Origin: Polyangiaceae bacterium
GTDB taxonomy: Bacteria; Myxococcota_A; Polyangia; Polyangiales; Polyangiaceae
DNA length: 64,000 nt
Assembly (NCBI GenBank): GCA_020849655.1
Contig: JADLFU010000037.1
Span: 1 to 64,000 of the forward strand
Reading direction: 5' to 3'
Under the pieces are notes generated by a model. The model saw nothing but the letters and a program-made list of their open reading frames with translations, was not told the origin of the DNA and searched no databases. The position numbers and the translations under genes are program-made. Every line of letters begins with the position of its first letter. Positions within the stretch are counted from its first letter, which is position 1. Below are positions 18,694-28,221 of this stretch, one piece after another.

Positions 18694-19875
18694 ATGTCGA
18701 AGGCGCCGCTCACGCTCGAACAGCTGTCGGGGATCGATCAGTCGCTGAGCGACGAGGAGCGCCTGGTGCAGCAGTCGGTGCGGCGGTTCGTGCGCGAGCG
18801 GTTCCTGCCGGGCGCGGGCGCGCGGTTCGAGGAGGAGCGGTTCCCGGTGGAGCTGATCCCCGAGATCGCGTCGCTCGGCCTGCTCGGCGCGTCGCTCACC
18901 GGGTACGGCTGCGCGGGGATGAGCGCGGTCAGCTACGGGCTCGCGCTCTCGGAGCTCGAGTACGGCGACAGCGGCCTGCGCTCGTTCGCGAGCGTCCAGG
19001 GCTCGCTCGCGATGTACCCCATCTGGCGCTACGGCACGGACGCCCAGAAGGAGCGCTGGCTGCCCGGGATGGCGCGCGGGGAGCTCATCGGGTGCTTCGG
19101 CCTGACCGAGCCCGACGCCGGCAGCGATCCCGGCGCGATGAAGACCCGCGCGCGCCGCGACGGCGACGACTACGTGCTCACCGGCACGAAGATGTGGATC
19201 ACGAACGCCCCCATCGCGCACCTCGCCGTCGTGTGGGCGAAGGTCGACGAAGGCGGCGCCGAGAGCATCAAGGGCTTCGTCGTCGAGCGCGGCGCGCGGG
19301 GCTTCGACACGCCCGTCGTGAAGGGCAAGATGTCGCTCCGCGCGAGCTCGACCGGAGAGATCGTCCTCGACGGCTGCCGCGTGCCGCGGGAGAACATGCT
19401 CGACGGCGCGACGGGGCTCGGGGGCCCGCTGTCGTGCCTCACGCAGGCGCGCTTCGGGATCGCGTTCGCGGTGCTCGGCGCCGCGAAGGCGTCGTGGGAG
19501 GCGGCCGCCGCGTACGCTCAGAACCGCGTCGCGTTCGGCAAGCCCATCGCGGCGAAGCAGCTCATCCAGGAGCGGCTCGTCGACATGGCGCAGGAGATCG
19601 CGAAGGGCGAGATCATGGCGATGCACTTCGCGAGGCTGAAGGATCAGGGGAGGCTCTCGCCCGCGCAGGTGTCGCTCTGCAAGCGCAACAACTGCAAGAT
19701 CGCGATCGAGGTGTGCCGCGAGGCGCGCGCCATCCTCGGCGGCAACGGCATCCTGCTCGACTACCCGGCCATCCGGCACGCGTTGAACCTCGAGAGCGTG
19801 TTCACGTACGAGGGCACGCACGAGGTCCACACGCTGATCCTCGGCAAGGCGCTCACGGGGCACGACGCGTTCTGA
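18694..19875 (+). CDS. gcdH: Glutaryl-CoA dehydrogenase
   Basis: A 393-aa acyl-CoA dehydrogenase oxidising and decarboxylating glutaryl-CoA to crotonyl-CoA (lysine/tryptophan degradation). Characteristic sequences: GYGCAGMSAVSYGLALSELE, CFGLTEPDAGSDPGAMKT, MSLRASSTGEI, CKRNNCKIAIEVCREARAIL and the active-site FTYEGTHEVHTLILG, whose Glu is the catalytic base. Full length for the family. The stop overlaps the next ATG by 1 nt (TGATG), so the second dehydrogenase is coupled. Confidence 0.92.
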   Translation: MSKAPLTLEQLSGIDQSLSDEERLVQQSVRRFVRERFLPGAGARFEEERFPVELIPEIASLGLLGASLTGYGCAGMSAVSYGLALSELEYGDSGLRSFASVQGSLAMYPIWRYGTDAQKERWLPGMARGELIGCFGLTEPDAGSDPGAMKTRARRDGDDYVLTGTKMWITNAPIAHLAVVWAKVDEGGAESIKGFVVERGARGFDTPVVKGKMSLRASSTGEIVLDGCRVPRENMLDGATGLGGPLSCLTQARFGIAFAVLGAAKASWEAAAAYAQNRVAFGKPIAAKQLIQERLVDMAQEIAKGEIMAMHFARLKDQGRLSPAQVSLCKRNNCKIAIEVCREARAILGGNGILLDYPAIRHALNLESVFTYEGTHEVHTLILGKALTGHDAF

Positions 19876-21011
19876 TGGACTTCTCCCCGACCGAGACCGA
19901 TCTCGAGGTGCAGCGGGCCGCGCGGGCGTACGCGCAGCGGGTGATTGCGCCGCGCGCGCACGAGCTGTCCGAGGGCGAGATCTTCCCGGAGGCCGAGGTG
20001 CGCGGCCTCGCCGAGCTCGGCCTGATGGGCGTGAACGTCCCATCCGACCTCGGCGGCGCGGAGGCCGGCGTCGTCGCGTACTCGCTCGCCATGCAAGAGG
20101 TCGCGGCGGCGTGCGCGTCGACGGCCGTGACGATGTCCGTCACGAACATGGTCGCCGAGATCATCACGAGGTTCGGCACGCGCGACCAGGCTGAGCGCCA
20201 CGTCCCCCGCCTGTGCAGCGGCGAGTACGTCGCCGGGTCGTTCGCGCTGTCGGAGCCCGAGGCGGGCAGCGATCCGGGCGGCATGCGCACGACCGCGAAG
20301 AAGACGGCGACCGGCTGGGTGCTCGACGGACAGAAGCAGTGGATCACCTCGGGCACGCACGCGGGCGTCTTCGTCGTGTGGGCGCGCACGGGCGAGCCCG
20401 GCACGCGCGGCATCTCGTGCTTCCTCGTCGAGCAGGGCGCGAAGGGCCTGAGGATCGGCAAGCGAGAGGACAAGCTCGGCCTGCGCGCGTCGTCGACGGT
20501 GCCGCTCGCCTTCGAGGGCTGCGAGGTGCCCGACGCGGCGCTGTTCGGCCCGCAGGGCGGCGGGTTCAAGATCGCGATGACGGCGCTCGACGGCGGGCGC
20601 ATCGGCATCGCCAGCCAGGCGTGCGGCATCGCGGCGGCGGCGCTCGCGGCCGCGACCGACTACGCGAGGCAGCGGCGCGCGTTCGACCGGCCGATCGGGG
20701 ATTTTCAGGCCATCCAGTGGATGCTCGCCGACTCGCGCACCGAGCTCGACGCGGCCCGCGCGCTGACGCTCCGCGCCGCCTGGCTGAAGGGACGAGGGCA
20801 GCCCTTCTCACGCGAGGCCTCGATGGCGAAGCTCTTCGCGTCGGAGGCGTGCAACCGCGCCTGCCAGAAGGCCGTGCAGGTGCTCGGCGGCTACGGCTAC
20901 ACGCGGGAGTTCCCGGTCGAGCGGTACCTGCGCGACGCGCGCGTCACCACGATCTACGAGGGCACCAGCGAGATCCAGCGGACGGTCATCGCGAGGATGC
21001 TGCTCGCCTGA
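19875..21011 (+). CDS. Acyl-CoA dehydrogenase (short/branched-chain type)
   Basis: A 378-aa flavoprotein dehydrogenase. It shows the complete family signature: FALSEPEAGSDPGGMRT, GQKQWITSGTHAG, KLGLRASSTVPLAF, LDGGRIGIASQACGIA, then the active-site IYEGTSEIQRTVIARMLL. Similarity in form is to butyryl-/isovaleryl-type enzymes; with gcdH directly upstream it may continue oxidation of short acyl-CoAs. The 3' end overlaps the convergent membrane-protein gene by 26 nt. Confidence 0.92.
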   Translation: MDFSPTETDLEVQRAARAYAQRVIAPRAHELSEGEIFPEAEVRGLAELGLMGVNVPSDLGGAEAGVVAYSLAMQEVAAACASTAVTMSVTNMVAEIITRFGTRDQAERHVPRLCSGEYVAGSFALSEPEAGSDPGGMRTTAKKTATGWVLDGQKQWITSGTHAGVFVVWARTGEPGTRGISCFLVEQGAKGLRIGKREDKLGLRASSTVPLAFEGCEVPDAALFGPQGGGFKIAMTALDGGRIGIASQACGIAAAALAAATDYARQRRAFDRPIGDFQAIQWMLADSRTELDAARALTLRAAWLKGRGQPFSREASMAKLFASEACNRACQKAVQVLGGYGYTREFPVERYLRDARVTTIYEGTSEIQRTVIARMLLA

Positions 21012-21684
21012 CCGCGACGGGCCACGCCGCCCACGCGAGCGCGACCGCGGGCGACAGCAGGAGCCACGGCGCCCCGCCCGGCCGCGCCGCTGCGTGGAAC
21101 CCGACGAGCGCCGCAGCGGTGACCGACGCGCCGCACGCGCCGCCGAGCGCCGCCGTCCACGGTCGGAGCGCGAGCCACCCGAGCGCCGGCGCGAGCGCGA
21201 GGAGCGACGCCGCGAGCGCGACGGGGGACGCGTGACCGTCGACCGCGCTCGCGGCGTCTCGCCACGTCGGCCCCGCGGCGCCGACGATCACCGACGCGTG
21301 TGAGAACCCATCGACCGTGGGCGTCAGCCCCGCGCCGGGTGCCCTGGGGAACAGCGCCGCGACGGGCACTCGACCGGACGCGACCGCGAGGCTCGCGAGG
21401 ACGGACACCGGCAGCGCGCCGAGCCACGCGCCGAGGAGGGCCCGCGCGCGCCCCACCCCGGCGAGCGAGAGCGCCGCGAGCTCTCCCCGCCTCGCAGCCC
21501 GCGCAGCCACCAGCCACGCCGACAGCGCGCCGAGCAGCGGTGTGAGCGCGGCCACCCTCGCCGCGCGATCACCCAGCGTCATCCACGGCTCGTCGACGAG
21601 CGACATCACGGCCCACGCGAGCGCGGCGAGCGCCGTCGACCCCAGCGCGGTGTCGACGAGCAGCCTCCGATCGAGCGGCGTCAC
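20986..21684 (-). CDS. Polytopic membrane protein, unknown
   Basis: A 232-aa protein with about six hydrophobic segments, rich in Ala, Leu, Trp and Val. The GTG start overlaps the dacB stop (GTGA), so it is coupled to dacB. The order of membrane segments and the ALSLAGVGRARALLGAWLGALP stretch vaguely recall FtsX/LptF-like permease halves, but nothing diagnostic is present. It converges with, and overlaps by 26 nt, the acyl-CoA dehydrogenase gene. Confidence 0.7.
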   Translation of the reverse strand: MTPLDRRLLVDTALGSTALAALAWAVMSLVDEPWMTLGDRAARVAALTPLLGALSAWLVAARAARRGELAALSLAGVGRARALLGAWLGALPVSVLASLAVASGRVPVAALFPRAPGAGLTPTVDGFSHASVIVGAAGPTWRDAASAVDGHASPVALAASLLALAPALGWLALRPWTAALGGACGASVTAAALVGFHAAARPGGAPWLLLSPAVALAWAAWPVAVRRAASSR

Positions 21685-23198
21685 TTCGCGGCGCGCTCGG
21701 CCCAGAGGTGCGTGATCAGCGCGCCGACGGCCTTGTCCATCACCGCGCGCGCGGTCGACACCTTGCCGGGGACGCCGTTGATGATGATCGAGAACGCCAC
21801 CGGAGATCTCCCCGCGGGCGCCATCACGTACCCGGAGAGCGACGCCGCGCCCTCGAGCGTGCCCGTCTTGGCGCGCACGATGCCCCGCGACGGCGTGTCG
21901 CGGAAGCGGTGGCGCAGCGTGCCGTCCTGCCCCCCGACCGCCAGCTGCGCGACGAACTCGCTCGAGATCGCGCCGTCGCGCATCGCCGCGCGCAGCACCT
22001 TCGTCATCACGCTCGCGCTCACGCGGTTCGCGTCGAACAGGCCCGAGCCGTTCTTCACGACCGTGCCCTCCTCCGCGGCGCCGATCTCGGCCAGGTACTG
22101 CGTGACGACCTCCGCCGCGCCGCCGGCCTTCGCGGGGCGACCCTTCTCCTCGAGCGCGAGGGTCTTCCACACCATCTCGGCGTAGAAATTGTCGCTCTGC
22201 TTGCCGAGCTCGTACAGCAGCGTCGACAGCGGCTTCGAGCGGTGCACAGCGATGGCGGGCGCGCGGCTGCGCTCGCCGCCGAGCTTGACCTCCCCCGCGA
22301 ACGCGATCTGCGCCTCGGCGAGGAGCGCCTTGACGACGTAGCCGCCGAGGAGGCGAGGGTCCTCGACCCGGCGGGTGAACGACAGCGCGCGGGAGGACTC
22401 GGGGATCGATCCCGCGAGCTGCGCGGTGAGGCGGCTGCCCTTGCCCGAGAGCGTGAGGATGACGTTCTGCGCGGCCGCGCCGTCGACGGTCTTGACCTGC
22501 CCGTCGACGTCGACGAACCCCGGCGGATCGAAGGTCGCCTGCGCCGCAGACCCGGCCGCGCCCGGGCGGACCGTGAGCGTGATGGTGTTGCCGTTGACCG
22601 CGAGGGCAGAGATCGGCGCGCGGAAGGACGCCCACTCGTTCGGCTGCTGCTCGAACGCGGGCGGCGTGAACTGCTCGTCGAAGAACCGCTGATCGACGAG
22701 CAGGTTGCCCTCGACGCGCTTGACGCCTGCGGCCTTGAGGTCGCGCACGAGCTCCCAGAGATCGGCGGTGGTGAGCGACGGATCGCCCGAGCCGCGCAGC
22801 ACGACGTTCGCCGCCGCGCCGCCCTTCACCTTGCCGTAGAGCGCCGTCACGTACCGGTGGGACCCGTGGAGCTTCGCGAGCGCGGTCGCGGCCGTCAGCA
22901 CCTTAGCGTTGGAGGCGGGGTTGAGCGCGCGCTTCGCGTGCTTCGACGCGAGCACGTCGCCGGTCTCGACGTCGACGAACGACGCCGTCACGGTGCCGCC
23001 GAGCTCGTCGACCTTCGCGCCGAGCGCGTCGAGCGCGTGCTTCAGCGCGGGCACCCGGGAACTCCCGCGTGCCTGGCCGGCCTCCGCTGCGCTAGAAGCG
23101 GGGGCAGATGAAGGCGCGCCCTGCGACTCGACCCGCGGCGAGATCGAGAGCGGCGCCGCGACGAGGGACACGATGAGCGCGCGCCGTACCCAGGCCAC
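21681..23198 (-). CDS. dacB: D-alanyl-D-alanine carboxypeptidase/endopeptidase (PBP4, family S13)
   Basis: A class C low-molecular-weight penicillin-binding protein that trims or cuts peptidoglycan cross-links in the periplasm. The three active-site motifs are visible: SNAK (SxxK) in NPASNAKVLTAATAL, SDN (SxN) in YELGKQSDNFYAEMVWKTL, and KTG in RAKTGTLEG. The N-terminus has a hydrophobic export segment (RRALIVSLVAAPLSIS). The GTG at 23198 gives 505 aa and a charged signal start but overlaps the divergent gene's start; a GTG at 23171 avoids overlap and gives 496 aa. Coupled to a membrane protein downstream. Confidence 0.9.
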   Translation of the reverse strand: MAWVRRALIVSLVAAPLSISPRVESQGAPSSAPASSAAEAGQARGSSRVPALKHALDALGAKVDELGGTVTASFVDVETGDVLASKHAKRALNPASNAKVLTAATALAKLHGSHRYVTALYGKVKGGAAANVVLRGSGDPSLTTADLWELVRDLKAAGVKRVEGNLLVDQRFFDEQFTPPAFEQQPNEWASFRAPISALAVNGNTITLTVRPGAAGSAAQATFDPPGFVDVDGQVKTVDGAAAQNVILTLSGKGSRLTAQLAGSIPESSRALSFTRRVEDPRLLGGYVVKALLAEAQIAFAGEVKLGGERSRAPAIAVHRSKPLSTLLYELGKQSDNFYAEMVWKTLALEEKGRPAKAGGAAEVVTQYLAEIGAAEEGTVVKNGSGLFDANRVSASVMTKVLRAAMRDGAISSEFVAQLAVGGQDGTLRHRFRDTPSRGIVRAKTGTLEGAASLSGYVMAPAGRSPVAFSIIINGVPGKVSTARAVMDKAVGALITHLWAERAAK

Positions 23199-24696
23199 GC
23201 CGATACCGACCACGACGCGGCGCCGCTGGCAAGCGCTCGCGCTCGTCGCGTCCCTCGCGGGTTGCCGCGGGGGCGACGCACGGCGGCCCGCGCTCGAGGT
23301 CGTCATCGGCGAGCCGCCCGCGACGCTCGATCCTCGCTACTGCACCGACGCCGCGGGGATGCGCGTCTCACGCCTCGCGCACGCGGGGCTGGTGCGCCTC
23401 GATCCCGACACGATGGAGCCGCGCCCGTACGTCGCCGAGTCCCTCGAGTGGGCGGGGGATCGAGAGGTGCGCGTGACGCTGCGGCCGGGCGTGAGGTTCG
23501 CTGAGGCAGACCGCGAGGTGACCCCCGCCGACGTATGCGCGACGCTGGGCGCGCTCGCCGACCCCCGCGTCGCGAGCCCGCATCGCGCCGTCGCGAGCTC
23601 GTTCGGCGCGTGCACGCAGACCGGCCCGCGCGCGCTGTCGCTGCGCCTCGACCTGCCGCGCGCGACGGTGGAGACCGATCTCGAGGTGCCGATCCTGCGC
23701 GCGGACGAGGCGCGGTCGCCGCCACGACCCGACGGCTCCCTCGACGGGCTCGGGCCGTTCCGCGTGCGGGGCTCGCAGGCCGGTCAGATCGAGCTCGAGG
23801 CCCGCGAAGGCGGCGCGCTGCCCAGGCCCGCGCACGACGTGGTGGTTCGGGTGGTGCGCGACGAGAACGCCCGCGCGCTCCGGCTGCTCGCGGGCAAGGC
23901 CGACGTCGTCCCGAACGGCCTCTCGCCGCCGCTGCTCTCCGCGGTATCGAGCGAGGGGTACGCCGTCGTCCGCCGACCGGGCGCGGGGTTCACCTACCTC
24001 GTGCCGCGGGCCGATCAGGCGCCGTTTCGAGACGCGGACGTCCGACGCGCGGTCGCGCTCGCCCTCGATCGTCCGCTGCTCGCGCGGACGCTGCTCGGCG
24101 GCGCGACGGTGGCGGACGGCCCGCTGTCACCGGCGAGCTGGGCGTACGTCCCGCCGACGGAGACGATCACGAGGGACGTCGGGCGCGCGCGCTCCACCTT
24201 CGCTGCGCACGGCGTCTCGAGGCTCACGCTGCTCGTGAGCTCGGATCGAGCCCGGGGCGTGCTCGCCCGCGCCATCGCGCAGATGCTCGGCGAGGCCGGG
24301 GTCGAGGTGGAGGTGCAGCCGCTCGAGCTCGGGGTCTTGCTCTCGCGGCTCTCGGTCGGCGAGTTCGAGCTCGCGCTCCTGCAGATCCCGGAGGTCGGCG
24401 AGCCGAACGTGCTCCGCTGGTTCTTCCACTCCGCCTCGACGCCGGAGGGGGGCCACGGCGCGAACCGCGCGCGCTTCCGCGACGCCGAGATCGACGCCGC
24501 GCTCGACGAGGCCAGCGTCGTGCCAGACCGCGCCCGGCGCCGCGCGGCCTACGCGCGCGCGCTCGCGAGGATGTACGCGCAGACGCCCGTCATCCCGCTC
24601 TTCCACGAGGACCACGTCGCCGCAGTGTCGGCGCGCGCCGCGACGTTCGCGCCGAGCGTCGACGGACGCTGGCTGGGCCTCGCCACCGTTCGCTGA
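23173..24696 (+). CDS. Family 5 extracellular solute-binding lipoprotein (oligopeptide type)
   Basis: A 507-aa ABC-transporter binding protein of the DppA/OppA (SBP_bac_5) class. The signal peptide ends in a lipobox (LVASLAGC). The mature part begins LEVVIGEPPATLDPRYC, the typical start of the family, and includes REVRVTLRPGVRFAEADREV and a C-terminal FFHSASTPEGGHGANRARF segment matching the second lobe. No permease or ATPase genes are adjacent, so it is an orphan. Its ATG lies inside or directly against the start of divergent dacB. Confidence 0.85.
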   Translation: MSARRTQATPIPTTTRRRWQALALVASLAGCRGGDARRPALEVVIGEPPATLDPRYCTDAAGMRVSRLAHAGLVRLDPDTMEPRPYVAESLEWAGDREVRVTLRPGVRFAEADREVTPADVCATLGALADPRVASPHRAVASSFGACTQTGPRALSLRLDLPRATVETDLEVPILRADEARSPPRPDGSLDGLGPFRVRGSQAGQIELEAREGGALPRPAHDVVVRVVRDENARALRLLAGKADVVPNGLSPPLLSAVSSEGYAVVRRPGAGFTYLVPRADQAPFRDADVRRAVALALDRPLLARTLLGGATVADGPLSPASWAYVPPTETITRDVGRARSTFAAHGVSRLTLLVSSDRARGVLARAIAQMLGEAGVEVEVQPLELGVLLSRLSVGEFELALLQIPEVGEPNVLRWFFHSASTPEGGHGANRARFRDAEIDAALDEASVVPDRARRRAAYARALARMYAQTPVIPLFHEDHVAAVSARAATFAPSVDGRWLGLATVR

Positions 24697-24718
24697 ACAA
24701 ACGACGAGCGCTTTCAGC

Positions 24719-24749
24719 TTGAACTCTCCTGGCGGCCGGGCAACATAAC
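24719..24749 (+). promoter_or_regulatory. Possible sigma-70-like promoter of the exopolysaccharide locus
   Basis: TTGAAC (24719-24724) and CATAAC (24744-24749), 19 nt apart, in the relatively AT-rich 111-bp gap before the tyrosine kinase gene. Weak match, judged by eye. Confidence 0.3.
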
Positions 24750-24807
24750 GCGCGAGCCCGGTCCTGGCCGACGAGCCAGCCCGGGACTTCGACCTTTTGT
24801 AGCGATC

Positions 24808-26985
24808 ATGGACCCTCTGAGCACCGACGCGCCCGCAGCGAGCGGGGGCTCGTTCCGCTTCGTCGACGTGGCCAGGCTCGTGCTCAAGCACGTGTTCTGG
24901 GTGGTGCTCTGCGCCGTGCTGTTCCCGGGGGCGGCCTTCCTCTGGACCAAGCGCCAGACGAAAATTTACGAGTCCGTGATGTCGGTGGTGTTCGACTTCC
25001 CGAGCGTCGCGGCGTTCGGGCGGAAGGTCGACGGCTACGATCCCTACTCCGACTACCTGTCGCGCGCGTCGCAGGTCGAGGTCGAGCTGCAGCTCCTGCA
25101 GTCGCAGCGGGTGGTCCGCCAGGCGGTGCTCGAGACGGGCCTGCACCTCGACCAGCAGTACGTCCGCGCGAACTTCGGCCCGAAGGCGGGCAAGCTCTCC
25201 GCCGAGGACGTCGCCGCGTCGATCCGCGGGCGCATCCGGGTGGAGATCGCGCGCAACGGCTTCTCGGCGCGCATCTTCCTCGAGGACGCCGACCCTCCGG
25301 GGGCGAAGCGCGCGCTCAACGGCCTGCTCGACACCTACACCCGCATCTCCGCGGAGGACGCGCTCGGCAGCAGCGGCGCGGTGCTCGAGTTCCTGGGGCA
25401 GCAGCTGACGAGGCTGCAGCGCGACGTGGAGTCGTCAGAGCTCGCGCTCCACGATTTCAAGCTGAAGCGCAACCTGCTGAGCGTCGCCCTGAACGACCAG
25501 TCGAACCTGCTCCGCGAGGAGATCGACTCGCTGACGAAGGCCGTGACGCAGGCGTCCATCCGCCGCGCGCACCTTGCCGCCCGCTCCCAGGCGCTCGCGA
25601 GCGTGACGCACAACACGCCCGACAACATCCCCGCGCAGGAGCTGCTGGCCGACCCGCTCCTGTCGCAGATGCGCGCGCAGTACCTCACCGCGAAGCTCGA
25701 CCTCGCGAATCAGGAGATCTCGAACCGCGGCAAGGAGCACCCCGACGTGCGCGCCGCGCGCGCGAAGATGGAGCACGCGCTCGACGCGTACATCGTCCAG
25801 GTGCGCAACCTCCAGGGCGCCGCTGCACGGGAGGCGCAGGTGTTCGCGAGCGAGGCCGGCGCGCTCCGCGGGATGCTCGAGAAGGCGAAGGCCCGCGCGC
25901 TCGATCTCAGCCTGCAGGAGATCGAGTACAAGCGCCTCGCGCGGAGCGCCGTCACGAACCAGAAGGTCTACGACAACATCCTCGACCGGATGAAGGACGT
26001 CGATCTCTCGAGGACGACGCAGCTGCGGGCGATGCGCGTCGTCGACGCGCCGTCTCTGCCCTCGTCGCCGATCCGACCGAAGGTGAGCGCCAACGTCGCC
26101 GCGGGGCTCGGCCTCGGCGTCCTGATGGGCCTGCTCATCGCCGTCGCCCGCGAGCTCTCCGATCGCACGATCAAGACCCCGCAGGACATGGAGCAGAAGC
26201 TCGGAATCCCGGCCCTCGGCGTCATCCCGATCGCCGCGGATTCAGCCAAGAAGAAGCCCGCGCGGCGTCGCGGCGAGACGACCGACGCGCCCGAGCTCAT
26301 CGTCCACTTCAAGCCGACGTCGATGATCGCCGAGGCCGCGCGCAGCATCCGGTCGAACGTGCTCTTCATGAACCCGGACCACCCGCCGAAGGTCATCCTG
26401 ATCACGAGCGCGCTCGCGGGAGAGGGCAAGACCACGACGGCGACGACGCTGGCGGCGACGTTCGCGCAGACGGGCAAGCGCGTCGTGATCGTGGACATCG
26501 ATCTGCGGCGCCCGAGGTTGCACCGCGTGTTCGGCGTCTCCTCGCAGATCGGCGTCACCACATGCTTGCTCGGCGAGTCGCTCGACGAGGCGCTCTCGGA
26601 GACCGTGGTGCCGAACCTCTGGGTCTTGCCGTGCGGGCCTACCCCGCCGAACCCGGCCGAGCTCGTGATGAGCGACCGGATGAGCCAGCTCTTGAAGGAG
26701 CTGTCGTCGCGGTTCGACCGCGTGATCGTCGACTCGCCGCCGGTCAACCCCGTCGCGGACGCGTCGATCCTGGCGACGCGGGTCGACGGCACCATCCTGG
26801 TCTCGCGCGCCTTCGAGACCGGCATCGATCACGTCCGGGCGGCGAAGCGGTCGCTCGTCGACGTGAAGGCGAGCATCCTCGGCGGCATCTTGAACGCCGT
26901 CGACCTCAAGCGCTCGGAGTACAAGTACTCCTATTATTACCGGAGTGACGGGTACGCGAGCGCCGAGGCCGACGCGGCGGAGTGA
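24808..26985 (+). CDS. Polysaccharide co-polymerase / BY-type tyrosine autokinase
   Basis: A 725-aa inner-membrane protein controlling exopolysaccharide chain length. It starts with a Wzz domain and first membrane segment (VFWVVLCAVLFPGAAFLW), continues with a long periplasmic coiled coil, a GNVR-like region, and a second segment (VAAGLGLGVLMGLLIAVA). The cytoplasmic kinase has Walker A SALAGEGKTTTATTL, Walker A' VVIVDIDLRRP and Walker B RVIVDSPPVNPVADA. The C-terminus has a tyrosine cluster (YKYSYYY) for autophosphorylation. It opens the polysaccharide locus; wecE converges 9 nt away. Confidence 0.94.
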   Translation: MDPLSTDAPAASGGSFRFVDVARLVLKHVFWVVLCAVLFPGAAFLWTKRQTKIYESVMSVVFDFPSVAAFGRKVDGYDPYSDYLSRASQVEVELQLLQSQRVVRQAVLETGLHLDQQYVRANFGPKAGKLSAEDVAASIRGRIRVEIARNGFSARIFLEDADPPGAKRALNGLLDTYTRISAEDALGSSGAVLEFLGQQLTRLQRDVESSELALHDFKLKRNLLSVALNDQSNLLREEIDSLTKAVTQASIRRAHLAARSQALASVTHNTPDNIPAQELLADPLLSQMRAQYLTAKLDLANQEISNRGKEHPDVRAARAKMEHALDAYIVQVRNLQGAAAREAQVFASEAGALRGMLEKAKARALDLSLQEIEYKRLARSAVTNQKVYDNILDRMKDVDLSRTTQLRAMRVVDAPSLPSSPIRPKVSANVAAGLGLGVLMGLLIAVARELSDRTIKTPQDMEQKLGIPALGVIPIAADSAKKKPARRRGETTDAPELIVHFKPTSMIAEAARSIRSNVLFMNPDHPPKVILITSALAGEGKTTTATTLAATFAQTGKRVVIVDIDLRRPRLHRVFGVSSQIGVTTCLLGESLDEALSETVVPNLWVLPCGPTPPNPAELVMSDRMSQLLKELSSRFDRVIVDSPPVNPVADASILATRVDGTILVSRAFETGIDHVRAAKRSLVDVKASILGGILNAVDLKRSEYKYSYYYRSDGYASAEADAAE

Positions 26986-26994
26986 CGCGTCTCT

Positions 26995-28125
26995 TCAGAG
27001 CGCGGCGTGGACGGCCTGGACCACCTCGTCGACCTGGGCCGGCTCGAGCGACGCGGACAGCGGCAGCCGGACGAGGCACGACGCGGCGAGATCGGTGACG
27101 GGGAGCTCCCCGACGGCGCGGCCGAGCCGCCGGCCAGCCGGCGAGGAGTGCAGCGGCACGTAGTGGAACACCGCGTGGACGCCCGCGGCCTTCAGGCGCT
27201 CGATGAGCCGCGTACGGACGTCGAGCGACGGCAGGACGAGGTAGTACATGTGCCCGTTGTGCACGCGGCCCTCGGGGATGATGGGGCGACGCGCGTCGCC
27301 TCGGCGCTCGAGGTCCGCGAAGGCCTCGTGGTACTGCGCCCAGAGCGAGAGGCGCGCGGCGGTGATGCGCTCGGCCTCCTCGAGCTGCGCCCAGAGGAAC
27401 GCCGCCACCATGTCGCCCGGCAGGTACGACGAGCCGATGTCGACCCAGGTGTACTTGTCGACCTCTCCCCGGAAGAACGCGCTGCGGTTGGTGCCCTTCT
27501 CGCGCAGGATCTCGGCGCGGGGCGTGAAGCTCGGCTCGTTGACCAGCAGCGCCCCGCCCTCGCCCGAGATGAGGTTCTTCGTCTCGTGGAACGAGAGCGC
27601 GCCGAGCACGCCGAACGTGCCGAGCGCCCGGCCGCGGTACGACGCCATCGCGCCCTGCGCGGCGTCCTCGACGAGCGCGACGCCGCGCGCCGCGCAGATG
27701 CGCGAGATCTCCTCCATCTCGCAGCCCACCCCCGCGTAGTGGACGGCGCACACGGCGCGGGTGCGCGGGCCGATCGCGGCGTCGAGCAGCCGCTCATCGA
27801 GGTTGAAGCAGTCGGGGCGGACGTCGACGAACACGGGGACGGCGCCGCGCAGCACGAACGCGTTCGCGGTCGACACGAAGGTGAACGACGGCATCACGAC
27901 CTCGTCGCCCGGCTGGATCTCGAGCAGGAGGGCCATCATCTCGAGCGCGGCGGTGCACGAGTGCGTGAGCAGCGCGCGCTTGGCGCCCGTCGTGGCCTCG
28001 AGCCACGCGTGGCACTTCTTCGTGAACGCGCCGTCGCCGGCGAGCTGCAGCGAGTCGATCGCCTGGCGCGCGTACTCGAGCTCGCGCGCGCGGACGTGCG
28101 GGATATTGAAGGGGATCTTCATCAT
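26995..28125 (-). CDS. wecE: dTDP-4-amino-4,6-dideoxygalactose transaminase
   Basis: A 376-aa PLP-dependent sugar aminotransferase of the DegT/DnrJ/EryC1 family. It would convert dTDP-4-keto-6-deoxyglucose to the 4-amino sugar used in enterobacterial-common-antigen-like or O-antigen chains. The N-terminus IPFNIPHVRARELEYA, the PSFTFVSTANAFVLRGAVPV stretch and the PLP-lysine segment SFHETKNLISGEGGAL are characteristic of WecE/RffA. Length matches. It lies downstream of a glycosyltransferase, WbqC and GNAT gene on the same strand; WecE is usually followed in its pathway by an N-acetyltransferase, and the GNAT at 30311 could fill that role. Confidence 0.92.
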   Translation of the reverse strand: MMKIPFNIPHVRARELEYARQAIDSLQLAGDGAFTKKCHAWLEATTGAKRALLTHSCTAALEMMALLLEIQPGDEVVMPSFTFVSTANAFVLRGAVPVFVDVRPDCFNLDERLLDAAIGPRTRAVCAVHYAGVGCEMEEISRICAARGVALVEDAAQGAMASYRGRALGTFGVLGALSFHETKNLISGEGGALLVNEPSFTPRAEILREKGTNRSAFFRGEVDKYTWVDIGSSYLPGDMVAAFLWAQLEEAERITAARLSLWAQYHEAFADLERRGDARRPIIPEGRVHNGHMYYLVLPSLDVRTRLIERLKAAGVHAVFHYVPLHSSPAGRRLGRAVGELPVTDLAASCLVRLPLSASLEPAQVDEVVQAVHAAL

Positions 28126-28221
28126 GGGTCGCGCGAGGTGGCGCTGCGGCGCGAGGGGTCAGGTGCCCCCCGGGGCCTCCGCGTTCGACCCCGCTCGCCC
28201 GAGCGTCGGCGCGAGGGTGCG

